Shown here: positions 33,499-41,229 of the stretch, in pieces | Position numbering within the stretch: position 1 is the first letter of the stretch | Layout of the letters: every line of letters starts with the position of its first letter | Assembly (NCBI GenBank): GCA_945957605.1 | Contig: CAMFLR010000018.1 | Coordinates: forward strand, 62,001-126,000 | Direction: 5' to 3' | Length of the DNA: 64,000 nucleotides | Origin: an uncultured Isosphaeraceae bacterium | Lineage (GTDB): Bacteria; Planctomycetota; Planctomycetia; Isosphaerales; Isosphaeraceae | Translations under genes and position numbers: made by a program | The notes under the pieces: model-generated | Seen by the model: the letters and a program-made list of their open reading frames with translations, nothing else | The model's database searches: none | Told to the model about the DNA's origin: nothing

Positions 33499-33992
33499 AC
33501 TGCGCCTCCCACACGCTGGCGCAACGTGGAAAGCAGCGGCGCAACAGCAGGTCGAGGCGCGGCTTTCACCGGTTCTGACTTTACATCCTGATCCATCTCG
33601 CCGAGCAAGCTGGGCGCCCCTTGCGGCCCGGTGCCGACGATCAGCACGCGATCACCGGCTTTCAGCAAGTAGACAGAGTGCTTGGGCGAAAGCGATGTCT
33701 TGCTCAACACCTTCAGCGGACCACCCTCACCACCTGGCTTGAGCTTGCGCGCGGTGACAACCACGCCGCCAAACACCGCGAGCGCGAGAGCGATTCCCGT
33801 CGTGCCAACCCACCATCCGCCCGGAGATGTTGAAGAACTGGCGGCCGACTGGTCGATCTTATGACGTGGGATGATCCGTTGCCGTCCGCTCGGTTCATTC
33901 GCAGAAACGGCTGGTTTGGTTTCGCCAGCCGCACTTGCGCATGCAGGCGCGAGCAACAAAAACATCACGGCAAATCGGCAAGTAATCGACAT
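33495..33992 (-). CDS. fliO: Flagellar biosynthesis protein FliO
   Basis: A 165-residue protein with a signal peptide (MSITCRFAVMFLLLAPACASAAG) and a second membrane helix near residues 65-83 (GTTGIALALAVFGGVVVTA). The C-terminal cytoplasmic part KVLSKTSLSPKHSVYLLKAGDRVLIVGTGPQGAPSLL is characteristic of FliO, which assists assembly of the FliP pore. Its stop overlaps the fliP start. The frame continues upstream to 34193 across the neighbouring fliG-like gene, but only the part from 33992 has coding character. The start is 20 bases after the mini-FliG stop and lacks a strong ribosome binding site. Confidence 0.9.
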   Translation of the reverse strand: MSITCRFAVMFLLLAPACASAAGETKPAVSANEPSGRQRIIPRHKIDQSAASSSTSPGGWWVGTTGIALALAVFGGVVVTARKLKPGGEGGPLKVLSKTSLSPKHSVYLLKAGDRVLIVGTGPQGAPSLLGEMDQDVKSEPVKAAPRPAVAPLLSTLRQRVGGAV

Positions 33993-34011
33993 ATTGATTC
34001 TGGCCGGCGGT

Positions 34012-34560
34012 TTATACAAGCAGCACCTCCTGGCCGTTGGGGTCGGGCAGCGTGATTTGCCCCTGGTCGTGTAGCCGACGAAACCACTCGGCCACTTCAA
34101 CCTGCGCCGTTTCGGCCGCATCGAGGCGGAACGGTCCCAGGCGATCGAGGCGATTGGTAAGTTCCGTTGCGGCATCGCCGACAAGCGCGGCAAGCACCTT
34201 TTCCTTCACGGGCCGCGAAGCTCCTGCGAGTGCCAGCGCCCAGGTTTCGGCATCTTCGGGATGATATGCCTCGCGGATATCGACATCATCCATGTTCACA
34301 AGATCATCGAATACGAATCGCAGCCGCTTCAAACCGAGACCGTAAAACTCTTCGAGCACGGCCTGTTGTTCGGCGGGGGCAATTCGTTCGAGGCGCGCAA
34401 TTTCGAGCGTGACGGCTTCAACTGCAGCGCGATCGAGCTGCGCCAGTAGTTGGGAGGCGAGCGGCTGTTCGAGGCTGACGACGAGAATCGCCGCCTTGCG
34501 CAGCGGGTTATCGCCTGAGATGTTCACTGCCTGGCCATCGAAGTTTGCTGAGGGGTTCAT
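34012..34560 (-). CDS. fliG: Mini-FliG: FliG_N joined to FliG_C without the middle domain
   Basis: A 182-residue protein; full FliG is about 330. Residues 18-75 match the FliF-binding N-terminal domain: NPLRKAAILVVSLEQPLASQ, then VTLEIARLERIAPAEQQAVLEEF. Residues 83-172 match the C-terminal torque domain: VFDDLVNMDDVDIREAYHPED, then WALALAGASRPVKEKVLAAL and LGPFRLDAAETAQVEVAEWFRRL-DQGQI. The middle domain with the EHPQR FliM-binding motif is missing, and the two halves join around residues 76-82 without a frameshift. Its ATG overlaps the fliF stop (ATGA), so it is coupled to its expected partner. It may form a simplified switch ring. Confidence 0.85.
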   Translation of the reverse strand: MNPSANFDGQAVNISGDNPLRKAAILVVSLEQPLASQLLAQLDRAAVEAVTLEIARLERIAPAEQQAVLEEFYGLGLKRLRFVFDDLVNMDDVDIREAYHPEDAETWALALAGASRPVKEKVLAALVGDAATELTNRLDRLGPFRLDAAETAQVEVAEWFRRLHDQGQITLPDPNGQEVLLV

Positions 34561-36143
34561 CCCACGGCCCCCCCTTCTCCCTGACCAATCCAGCGCTGGA
34601 GCACTCCGGCGGCGGCTTCGGGGTTGCGTCGCACAAGGTCGCGCACTCGTTCCGAAGGTGCAGGAACCGGTCCCGAAGGAGCATCGACCGACAGCCCCGA
34701 TCGCACGCGCGTTCGCGCGGGTTTCACTTCGGGTCGACGCGAGTTGAGCATGCCGAATGCCGTCATCAACGCGAGCGAAACCGCGACACCAACACTGGCT
34801 CCAAGCGCAGCCACAGGGGCCCATGCTGGCCAGTTTTTCACGGTGTCCGTCGCACCCGCAGGCATGATGATTGGTGCCGATGCGCCAAGGTCATCGAGTG
34901 CCATGGTCACTTTCACTAGGCCGCGCTCGGCCGTTGGCACCAAAACAGCGCACGCACCTTCCACCGTGTCTTCGGTTCTTTCCACAAAAGGTGTCAAATC
35001 TTCACGTGAAGGATTCTTGGTGGGATGAGTTTCGCGGAAGATCTTCAAATAGTAGCTCCGCGGCACCTGCACCCAGATTTGTGCCCTGCCGACGGTTGGT
35101 AGCGCGGGCAACGCAAGCGCTTGCGGAGGCTGATGCGCATGCGGCTCGGTTGCGGCGATTTCCTTTGCAGCAATCGCCGCGTCCTGCTCATTTTCCAGGC
35201 CGATCGGATGATTTGGCTTCATCGCGTCGGCCACGGGAAACGCAGGAGCGGCATTCGCGTTTTCTGCACCGCTAGCGCGATGCGCATGCGCCGGATCGGC
35301 GACAGGTTCGGCTAGCGTCGGCGGCTCAACCTGCACGACGACGTCGATACCGGGAATGATCGGCCCCAGCTTTTCCAGCAGCAAGTCGCGCAGTTCTTCA
35401 CCGCGGGCCATGCTCTGCGTCTGAGACGCGGCCGAGGGATCTCCCTTTCGGGTGTAGAAATGTCCCTGGCGATCGCTGATCGTTATATCTTCGGCGCGCA
35501 GGCTTTCAACGGACGTCGAAAGCAATGTTTGAATCGCGCTAATGACTGTATGTCTGGGACGCGGCTGGGCGTCGATCTGCACCGTCGCGCTCACCTCGAC
35601 CTTTGGCCTTAAGCCAGATTTGATCGTGCTGCGAATGATAGAAACATGCGCTGAGCCGCCGTCGAGGTAATTCTCGACCATCGCTTCGAGTCTGCGCTCT
35701 TCCTGCCATTGCTGTTTGGCGAGTCGGTCTTGCGGCGAACTCCACGGATCGGCGGTCGGTGGTTCGCGATCGATCTTCTCGAGCGAATACGGCTCGGCAC
35801 CGTGTTTCGCGATGGCGTCGATGGCATCAGCCCATTTGATGGGCGGAACGCCAATGCGGTTGCTTGCATCAACCTTGAAAGTCACCTTCTCCTGCACAAG
35901 CGCCTTTTGAATCGCCTGCGCAGTGTCTCGCGAGAATTTGCGACCGTCGTATAACCAGGCCCATTCCTGGCGCTCGGTGGGAATCGCCAGGTAGGCAACG
36001 CCAACAAGCGCCGCCACGGCGAGCCCGATCAGGGCCAGTCGCGTCGAACGACCTCGGGTGCTCACCCAGCGACGGGCCCGTTCCATCTCCCCGCGCACGC
36101 GTGTCGCGGCCGAGGCGGACGACGTCGATGAATCGGTCCGCAT
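34557..36143 (-). CDS. fliF: Flagellar MS-ring protein FliF
   Basis: A 528-residue MS-ring protein. One membrane helix lies near residue 35-55 (STRLALIGLAVAALVGVAYLA) and a second near 445-468 (WAPVAALGASVGVAVSLALMTAFG). Between them are the ring-building domains, with WLYDGRKFSRDTAQAIQKALVQEKVTFKV, QQWQEERRLEAMVENYLDG and AHVSIIRSTIKSGLRPKVEVSATV. The C-terminal RVRDLVRRNPEAAAGVLQRWI matches the FliG-binding tail. Start 36143 was chosen because GGGGAGG lies seven bases upstream; the frame opens earlier at a TTG. It heads the minus-strand flagellar block and overlaps mini-fliG by four bases. Confidence 0.92.
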   Translation of the reverse strand: MRTDSSTSSASAATRVRGEMERARRWVSTRGRSTRLALIGLAVAALVGVAYLAIPTERQEWAWLYDGRKFSRDTAQAIQKALVQEKVTFKVDASNRIGVPPIKWADAIDAIAKHGAEPYSLEKIDREPPTADPWSSPQDRLAKQQWQEERRLEAMVENYLDGGSAHVSIIRSTIKSGLRPKVEVSATVQIDAQPRPRHTVISAIQTLLSTSVESLRAEDITISDRQGHFYTRKGDPSAASQTQSMARGEELRDLLLEKLGPIIPGIDVVVQVEPPTLAEPVADPAHAHRASGAENANAAPAFPVADAMKPNHPIGLENEQDAAIAAKEIAATEPHAHQPPQALALPALPTVGRAQIWVQVPRSYYLKIFRETHPTKNPSREDLTPFVERTEDTVEGACAVLVPTAERGLVKVTMALDDLGASAPIIMPAGATDTVKNWPAWAPVAALGASVGVAVSLALMTAFGMLNSRRPEVKPARTRVRSGLSVDAPSGPVPAPSERVRDLVRRNPEAAAGVLQRWIGQGEGGAVG

Positions 36144-36505
36144 CAATCGCCTCCCCATGCCGTCGAGCAATTTTGCTCAACAGCCAGAGCGGACGAGTCC
36201 GGCTCGACATTCGCCTGATTCACGCTCGAAGCGCGAACTTTGGGCAAACGGCCCCTTCCCTGGAGTCTGAGCCTTCCGCATCCTGCGAGGCAGAGTTAGC
36301 CACAATTGAGGATTTCTGTCAACGCGGAGTGATTGTTCCGCTGGTTTGAGCACCAACGGGGTGGAATTGGCGATTGAGGCGATGTGGATCGGCGTGAATC
36401 GTCTTGGAACAGGCGCGAACCCGTTTTGATATTCCCTGCACTGGTAAAGAAATCGCCGATGGAGACGTAGCCGATTGTTGCTGCGGCTTTGCAGGAGTAA
36501 TCACC
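36144..36505. other. Divergent promoter region of the flagellar block
   Basis: This gap lies between fliF (minus) and a small basic protein gene (plus). A candidate promoter for the plus-strand gene is visible (see the separate entry). No sigma-28 or sigma-54 type consensus was found for the flagellar side. No coding frame is convincing. Confidence 0.4.
36404..36433 (+). promoter_or_regulatory. Candidate sigma-70 promoter
   Basis: TTGGAA (36404-36409) and GATATT (36428-36433) are separated by 18 bases, about 70 bases before the start of the small basic protein. Both hexamers match the housekeeping consensus only partly. Confidence 0.3.
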
Positions 36506-36706
36506 ATGGCGGCCGGTTACGGAGAACAAATCAACAACCGCCTCACCTGGTGGTTCACAACTCTCTTCGGCGAAAAGCCCTGGCAGATCAAGAAGTCATC
36601 GGGACGGTTCAGGAAAACCATGAAGTCTCGCATGGAGCGGCGTGAAGCCAGGCGAGAACCCGAACGAACGCCCACTTATGGAAAGTACAGCGGACACGAG
36701 TTCTGA
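36506..36706 (+). CDS. Small basic hypothetical protein
   Basis: A 66-residue protein starting MAAGYGEQINNRLTWWFTTLFGEKPWQIKKS, with AGGAG nine bases before the ATG. An amphipathic Trp-rich first half is followed by a very basic second half (RFRKTMKSRMERREARREPERTPTYGKYSGHEF). The charge suggests nucleic acid or membrane-surface binding, but I recognise no family. The frame extends upstream to 36404 without coding character. It is divergent from fliF, which makes a link to the flagellar block possible but unproved. Confidence 0.65.
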   Translation: MAAGYGEQINNRLTWWFTTLFGEKPWQIKKSSGRFRKTMKSRMERREARREPERTPTYGKYSGHEF

Positions 36707-36743
36707 GCTTGCACCGGAGAGATCGAGATAAAGGTGCGCTCGA

Positions 36744-37877
36744 TCAATTCCTGTCCAGACGCTTCTCTTCGCTTTCCTCCAAAAGCTTATCAACCGCGTC
36801 GTCCAACGCCTGACCTCGAATGTTCTTGTACCGAATCAGCCCTTGCGCATCGAGCACGTAAGTCGTCGGCCAACCAATGACATTCCAGCGCCGGATGATC
36901 GCCGCATCACGCCCGCGATCCCACCACGACCGCCACGTCATCCCTTCGCGTTGCGCGACCAGTTTGCCCATTGCCGCAGCGTCATCGCCATTGAAACCCA
37001 GCAGAACGAACGGTTTGCCTTGCAAACGCTTCACCAGCAACCGCTCCTGGGGCACCATCGCCATACAGGGTCCACACCAGCTCGCCCAGAAATTCAACAC
37101 CACCACCTTTCCCAGATGGTCACTCAATTTTAGCGGCACACCGTCGAGATCACTGCCCGTGATCTCGGGAGCAACCTTCCCCACCGTCAGGTTGCGAGTC
37201 TCGAACAATGCAGCTTCCGCGAGTTGGCCCAGATGGTATGGGCCTCCGCCCTTCACGTCGGCAAAGTCTGCGACAACTTGCTCAAAACGCCTGACTGATT
37301 CCGCCGCCATCGCTTCTGCGGCTTCTTGCGACATTCCCGCCGAACGCCAATCCGAATGATTTTTGAGGTACCACGCGAGGTCGAAACATGCGGTGGCTCG
37401 CACGTTGCGGCTCGCGCTCTTTTCCATCGCCAACCGCAGAAATCGTTCCGTACCGGAATGAAGCCCCCAAGCCGAGGCCGTGTCGTTGTACGGCGATCCG
37501 AGCACTCCGCACGCCTTGGTGAGCTTCTCATCGTGCAAGAAATCGCGGCCAAGAATCTCGATCGCCTCGGTGAAGTTGCTCTCGGCTTTCGGCCCCGACC
37601 AGGGATTCGTCAGAACCCACACAAGGGCGTCGATGGTGGCCGGATCCTTGGGATACTTCCGCGCTAGCTTGATGAAGCGATCCTGAAAGATCGGCCTGGG
37701 AAATGTCGACCGGAGGCGATCCCGTTCTTCGTCAGTCTTCGCATCAGCGGCGCGGACTTGATAATCCCGATTCGCCGCGTCCCATTCCTTGACCAGAGCC
37801 TGATATGCTTCGGCAGCGCGTGGTTTGTTGGTGGGCGACCCGAGGAAGGTAAGGATACTCAGGAGCGCAAATTGCAT
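36744..37877 (-). CDS. TlpA-like thioredoxin-domain protein
   Basis: A 377-residue protein. Residues 1-16 look like a short export signal. Residues 20-225 form a helical domain (AAEAYQALVKEWDAANRDYQV; FDLAWYLKNHSDWR; FEQVVADFADVKGG) often found before the redox domain in planctomycetes. Residues 233-370 are a TlpA/AhpC-TSA-type thioredoxin fold: GKVAPEITGSDLDGVPLKLSDHLGKVVVLNFWASWCGPC, with the redox CxxC, followed by IGWPTTYVLDAQGLIRYKNIRG containing the cis-Pro. It would act outside the cytoplasm as a thiol-disulfide exchange protein. It stands alone, and its stop lies 38 bases from the convergent small basic protein. Confidence 0.88.
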   Translation of the reverse strand: MQFALLSILTFLGSPTNKPRAAEAYQALVKEWDAANRDYQVRAADAKTDEERDRLRSTFPRPIFQDRFIKLARKYPKDPATIDALVWVLTNPWSGPKAESNFTEAIEILGRDFLHDEKLTKACGVLGSPYNDTASAWGLHSGTERFLRLAMEKSASRNVRATACFDLAWYLKNHSDWRSAGMSQEAAEAMAAESVRRFEQVVADFADVKGGGPYHLGQLAEAALFETRNLTVGKVAPEITGSDLDGVPLKLSDHLGKVVVLNFWASWCGPCMAMVPQERLLVKRLQGKPFVLLGFNGDDAAAMGKLVAQREGMTWRSWWDRGRDAAIIRRWNVIGWPTTYVLDAQGLIRYKNIRGQALDDAVDKLLEESEEKRLDRN

Positions 37878-38011
37878 CGGATGAGTCTCCGCGATGCACC
37901 TCGTCTGCGAGTCTTCAAATCAAACATACGACAATTGTAACAGGAAGCGAATTGACTTGAAACAGATTGACCTAATCGTGCTTCAAGAATCTCAACCATT
38001 CAACGCACAAA

Positions 38012-38045
38012 CGGCTCGCCTTTCCATTTCTGGAGAGGCGAGCCG
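38012..38045 (-). terminator. Hairpin terminator of the Cys-rich protein gene
   Basis: CGGCTCGCCT (38012-38021) pairs perfectly with AGGCGAGCCG (38036-38045), with an inner TCCA/TGGA pair. On the minus strand it is followed by a short TTTG stretch. It lies about 110 bases beyond the stop of the Cys-rich gene at 38157. Confidence 0.65.
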
Positions 38046-38156
38046 CTGTGTGTTCGATGGTCAAAGCTCGGCTTCTGGACGTTGATCAGGCGTTGTGAAG
38101 AAGCTTTGGATCGATCAACCCGAGCAAGTCAGGTCAGTTCATCCCGTGGGCAACAA

Positions 38157-38702
38157 TTAGTTGCCGGCCGGGGTGAGCTGGAGAAGGCTGCTCTGGGTGG
38201 CGATGGTCGGGGCCGGGGGAACTTCGTCCGCGGCGAGGGCGGGACGCATTTCACCAGGAGCGGCGTAGGCCGAAACCTGGGGAGCGGCCTTAGGAGCAGC
38301 CTGCGGAGCGGGCCACGCCTGGGGGCTGGGGGCAGCCTGCGACGAAGGAACAACGGCGGTGCCGCAGGTGTCGCAAGGAGCAGCGTTGTTGTGGCCCCAG
38401 TTCCAAACCTTCTTCTTCTTCAGGACCCACTCGTAGGTGTAGGTGCACTTAGGAAGCGAGAGCTTGGGAAGGTGGCACTTCGGCATCGAGAACTTCGGCA
38501 TCGACCAGCACTTCTTGGCCGGAGCGCACGTGTCGCAACCGGTGTCGCACTGGGCAGTCGGGATCACCGACTGGGGCGAGCCCTGGGGCGAAGCAATGCC
38601 GCAGGTCGCACAACCGTCATTGTGGTGTCCGCCGGCCAGGCTCACGCCGCACGCGCCGAGAGCAAGGGCCAGGCTGACGCTCAAGGTCAAGGGCTTCAAC
38701 AT
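38157..38702 (-). CDS. Cys-rich secreted hypothetical protein
   Basis: A 181-residue protein with AAGGAG upstream of its ATG and a signal peptide (MLKPLTLSVSLALALGACGVSLAGG). The mature part has cysteine pairs in CATCG, CDTGCDTC, AKKCW and CDTCGTA, and a repeated Pro/Lys unit MPKFSMPKCHLPKLSLPKC. An aromatic KKKKVWNWGHNN segment follows. The C-terminal third is low-complexity Ala/Pro/Gln. Metal binding or disulfide cross-linking in the envelope is plausible, since planctomycete walls contain Cys-rich proteins, but this protein matches no family I can name. A strong hairpin follows it. Confidence 0.72.
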   Translation of the reverse strand: MLKPLTLSVSLALALGACGVSLAGGHHNDGCATCGIASPQGSPQSVIPTAQCDTGCDTCAPAKKCWSMPKFSMPKCHLPKLSLPKCTYTYEWVLKKKKVWNWGHNNAAPCDTCGTAVVPSSQAAPSPQAWPAPQAAPKAAPQVSAYAAPGEMRPALAADEVPPAPTIATQSSLLQLTPAGN

Positions 38703-39295
38703 GGGAGAAGTAACTCCTTGGCAAACGTCTGTTATAGAGTTGGCGGCCAGCTTCCTGAGCCAACCTACCGACTCTCTGTATTTCAGTCAGACCAGGCATC
38801 GTCTCTCGGCGAGCTTTCCCGAGCCCGAGGCCTTGCGGCCCATGCGAGCGACGACGCCACCCGATCAGTGCTCCCGAGTCCTCGCCGCGGCTATACCTGG
38901 GCGAGCCACTTATTTCATCGACAACCCAGACCCAATGCTTGAACGCCAAACATCTTTTTCTGCAACGACTTACGTCGACTGAGACTGACACTTCTCCGGG
39001 TCACGGCAACCTGTCCGCTCGGGTAAAGTTTGCCGGGTGAGCGATTCCGAGAACCCGCAAAACCGGAACGAATCATTTTTCCCGACGCACAAACCTTGCG
39101 CCCAAGTTGAGGTCAACGACTCGCGAAAACCAACCGCTATCGCGCAAGTCAACCTCCGCGCATCCAGAGTTTCATCGCTCGGCCGGCTGACATATGTACA
39201 CAAAACGGCGTTCGGGGGATTTTTGGTCGATCAATTCAAGTCGTTGTCTTCACGTGACCTTGAGGATTTCGGTGAGATTGCGGATCGGGCTCGGG

Positions 39296-39324
39296 TTGAC
39301 AGCGCTGCGCGGGTTCGGTTATAC
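39296..39324 (+). promoter_or_regulatory. Near-consensus sigma-70 promoter
   Basis: TTGACA at 39296-39301 and TTATAC at 39319-39324 are separated by exactly 17 bases. The -35 matches the consensus completely and the -10 in four of six positions including the critical A and T positions. Transcription would begin near 39331, about 490 bases before the MBOAT gene. Confidence 0.5.
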
Positions 39325-39480
39325 CCCCTGTCGTCAACGGGGAAGGATGACGTTGGACCTCGCCGAACCGGCTGGGTCGACTCGCCGAGGGATCGGCGCC
39401 CTCCTTCCTGGCTCGTTTCGCACCCTCGCTCAATCTCAACCCCCAATACGTCTGGCACGGAAGCAATAGAAGAGACACGC

Positions 39481-39512
39481 TCAACGATCCCCCGCCCTCG
39501 GGATGATCGTTG
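39481..39512 (+). other. Hairpin in the gene-poor region
   Basis: TCAACGATC and GATCGTTGA form a perfect 9-bp stem with a C-rich loop. No T-run follows. It lies about 150 bases downstream of the predicted transcription start and might mark the end of a small RNA. Confidence 0.4.
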
Positions 39513-39816
39513 AGTCTGGAAACGTCCGTCTGCGCCTGGCCCGCATTGGCTCGCGGTATCCCCGCGCCCAGCGATCACCAGCGAGACGACCGATCCAAGG
39601 ACGGTGCGGTCGCGGCGGGGGGGCACACACCGGATCAAGGATGAGCCGGTCCCCCGCCCCTCGCAAATCGACCGCATTCTTCCACCCAACCGAGCCGCGC
39701 TCGGCCCCTTCCTCTGCCTGTGACTGTTGGGCCGGTGAATTGAAAAGCGGTGCGCGGGCGACGCGGATTGTCGAGTGAAGCAAAGCTCAAGGATGGCGGT
39801 AGGGGGTCGTTACGAT

Positions 39817-41214
39817 ATGGGGCTCGAGATCGCGCGACCTCAGACCTCTCGGCTTGCGCCTCACCGCCGTTATTTCCCCGTCCCGCATGGGGAAACATCG
39901 CAAACGCCGGGTGAAGAGCGCTTTTCCGGCCTTTACGCCGGCGAGCCCGAAACCTGCCGGCGCAGCCTGCGACGGTTCCTACCGATCGCCGCACATTTTG
40001 GTGCACTCGTCACCGCCTTCTATGTCTACAACCTTGAAGGCCGCGCGTTTCAGTTGCTCGCCCTCGCGAGCCTCTTCGCGCTGCCCATTCATTACATGCT
40101 GCCGCTCGCGTGGAAGAAGCCATTCTTCATCGTGGTTTCGATTGCAGGCCTGGTGGCCGTCTTCGATATCGCCGCGTCTGCGGTGGTCGTCGGCGTCGCG
40201 GTGGTGCTCATCGGCATTTGCTATCTGCCGATCCGCTGGCATGCACGCGTCGGCTTGATCACCGCGGTGATGGTAGCGCTCTCGTTTGCGCGCGTCGGAC
40301 GTCTTGCGCCCAATGTGTCAGAAACCGCCTGGGCCGTGCTCGGTTCGATGTTCATGTTCCGCATGATCGTCTACCTCTATGAGCTGAAGCACGCCAAGCA
40401 GCGCGAGTCGCTTGCCGATACGCTTAGCTACTTCTTCCTGCTGCCCAACTTCGCGTTCATCCACTTTCCGGTGGTTGATTATCGCACCCTCCAGCGCGGT
40501 TATTTCGCGAACGACGTCCACGCCACTCAGCAAACCGGCCTGCGGATGCTCTTCCGAGGCACGGTTCAGTTGCTGGTCTATCGCTTCATCTATCACGACG
40601 TGCTCATCGCCCCGGCCGACGTGACGAACTTCGCCACGTTGCTGCTCTTTCTCGTTTCGAATTACCTGCTCTATCTCCACGTCTCTGGCCAGTTCCATCT
40701 CGCATGTGGGATGTTGCACATTTTCGGATTTTCACTTCCTGAAACACATCACCGCTACCTGCTGGCCACGAGCTTCACCGACTACTGGCGACGCATCAAC
40801 ATTTACTGGAAAGATTTCATGGTCCGGGTGGTTTTCAACCCGGTGGCGTTCCGGCTCAAGCGTCGCCCGCAATGGGTTGCGCTCAGCGCCGCGACGTGCG
40901 CCGTGTTCGTCACCACGTGGGTTTTGCACGCCTACCAGTCGTTCTGGCTTCGCGGAAGCTGGGGTTTCTCCTGGCACGATACCCTCTTCTGGGGAATCCT
41001 CGGCGTGCTGGTGCTGATCAACGTTCAGCGCGATGCCAACACGCCGCGTCGTCGAACGCTGGGTGCAAAAGGCGACGACGTGCCGACGCCCCATGCACTC
41101 GCATTGCGAGTGCTCAAAACCACGGGCACGTTCTTCACGATCGCGCTGCTCTGGTCGCTCTGGACGAGTGCGAGCGTTTCGAGCTGGCTGGCGATGATCC
41201 GGCGAGCCTTCTAA
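39817..41214 (+). CDS. MBOAT family O-acyltransferase (DltB-like)
   Basis: A 465-residue membrane protein with about ten hydrophobic segments. Its core matches membrane-bound O-acyltransferases: SYFFLLPNFAFIHFPVVDYRT, then LYLHVSGQFHLACGMLHIFGFSLPETHHRYLLATSFTDYWRRINIYWKDFM, and TTWVLHAYQSFW, whose His is the likely catalytic residue. Such enzymes pass an acyl or aminoacyl group across the membrane to an extracytoplasmic acceptor; DltB and alginate O-acetylases are relatives. ATG 39817 has AGGGGG ten bases upstream; earlier in-frame starts at 39775 (GTG) and 39793 are possible. It is the first of five same-strand genes; the next starts 15 bases after its stop. Confidence 0.88.
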   Translation: MGLEIARPQTSRLAPHRRYFPVPHGETSQTPGEERFSGLYAGEPETCRRSLRRFLPIAAHFGALVTAFYVYNLEGRAFQLLALASLFALPIHYMLPLAWKKPFFIVVSIAGLVAVFDIAASAVVVGVAVVLIGICYLPIRWHARVGLITAVMVALSFARVGRLAPNVSETAWAVLGSMFMFRMIVYLYELKHAKQRESLADTLSYFFLLPNFAFIHFPVVDYRTLQRGYFANDVHATQQTGLRMLFRGTVQLLVYRFIYHDVLIAPADVTNFATLLLFLVSNYLLYLHVSGQFHLACGMLHIFGFSLPETHHRYLLATSFTDYWRRINIYWKDFMVRVVFNPVAFRLKRRPQWVALSAATCAVFVTTWVLHAYQSFWLRGSWGFSWHDTLFWGILGVLVLINVQRDANTPRRRTLGAKGDDVPTPHALALRVLKTTGTFFTIALLWSLWTSASVSSWLAMIRRAF

Positions 41215-41229
41215 CGAGGGCTTCTGGAT

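Larger units (their letters stand above)
38703..39816. other. Long gene-poor region before the dlt-like operon
   Basis: About 1.1 kb without a convincing gene. Frames at 39037-39513 (plus), 39231-39689 (minus) and 39635-40006 (minus) have compositions typical of chance reading. A near-consensus promoter lies at 39296-39324 and a 9-bp hairpin at 39481-39512, so a small RNA or a long leader is possible. I could not match it to RNase P RNA, tmRNA or SRP RNA. Confidence 0.5.

Noticed and set aside
39037-39513. 158-codon frame in the gene-poor region
   Set aside because: Composition is unlike neighbouring proteins, no ribosome binding site or domain is seen, and it crosses the promoter-like element.
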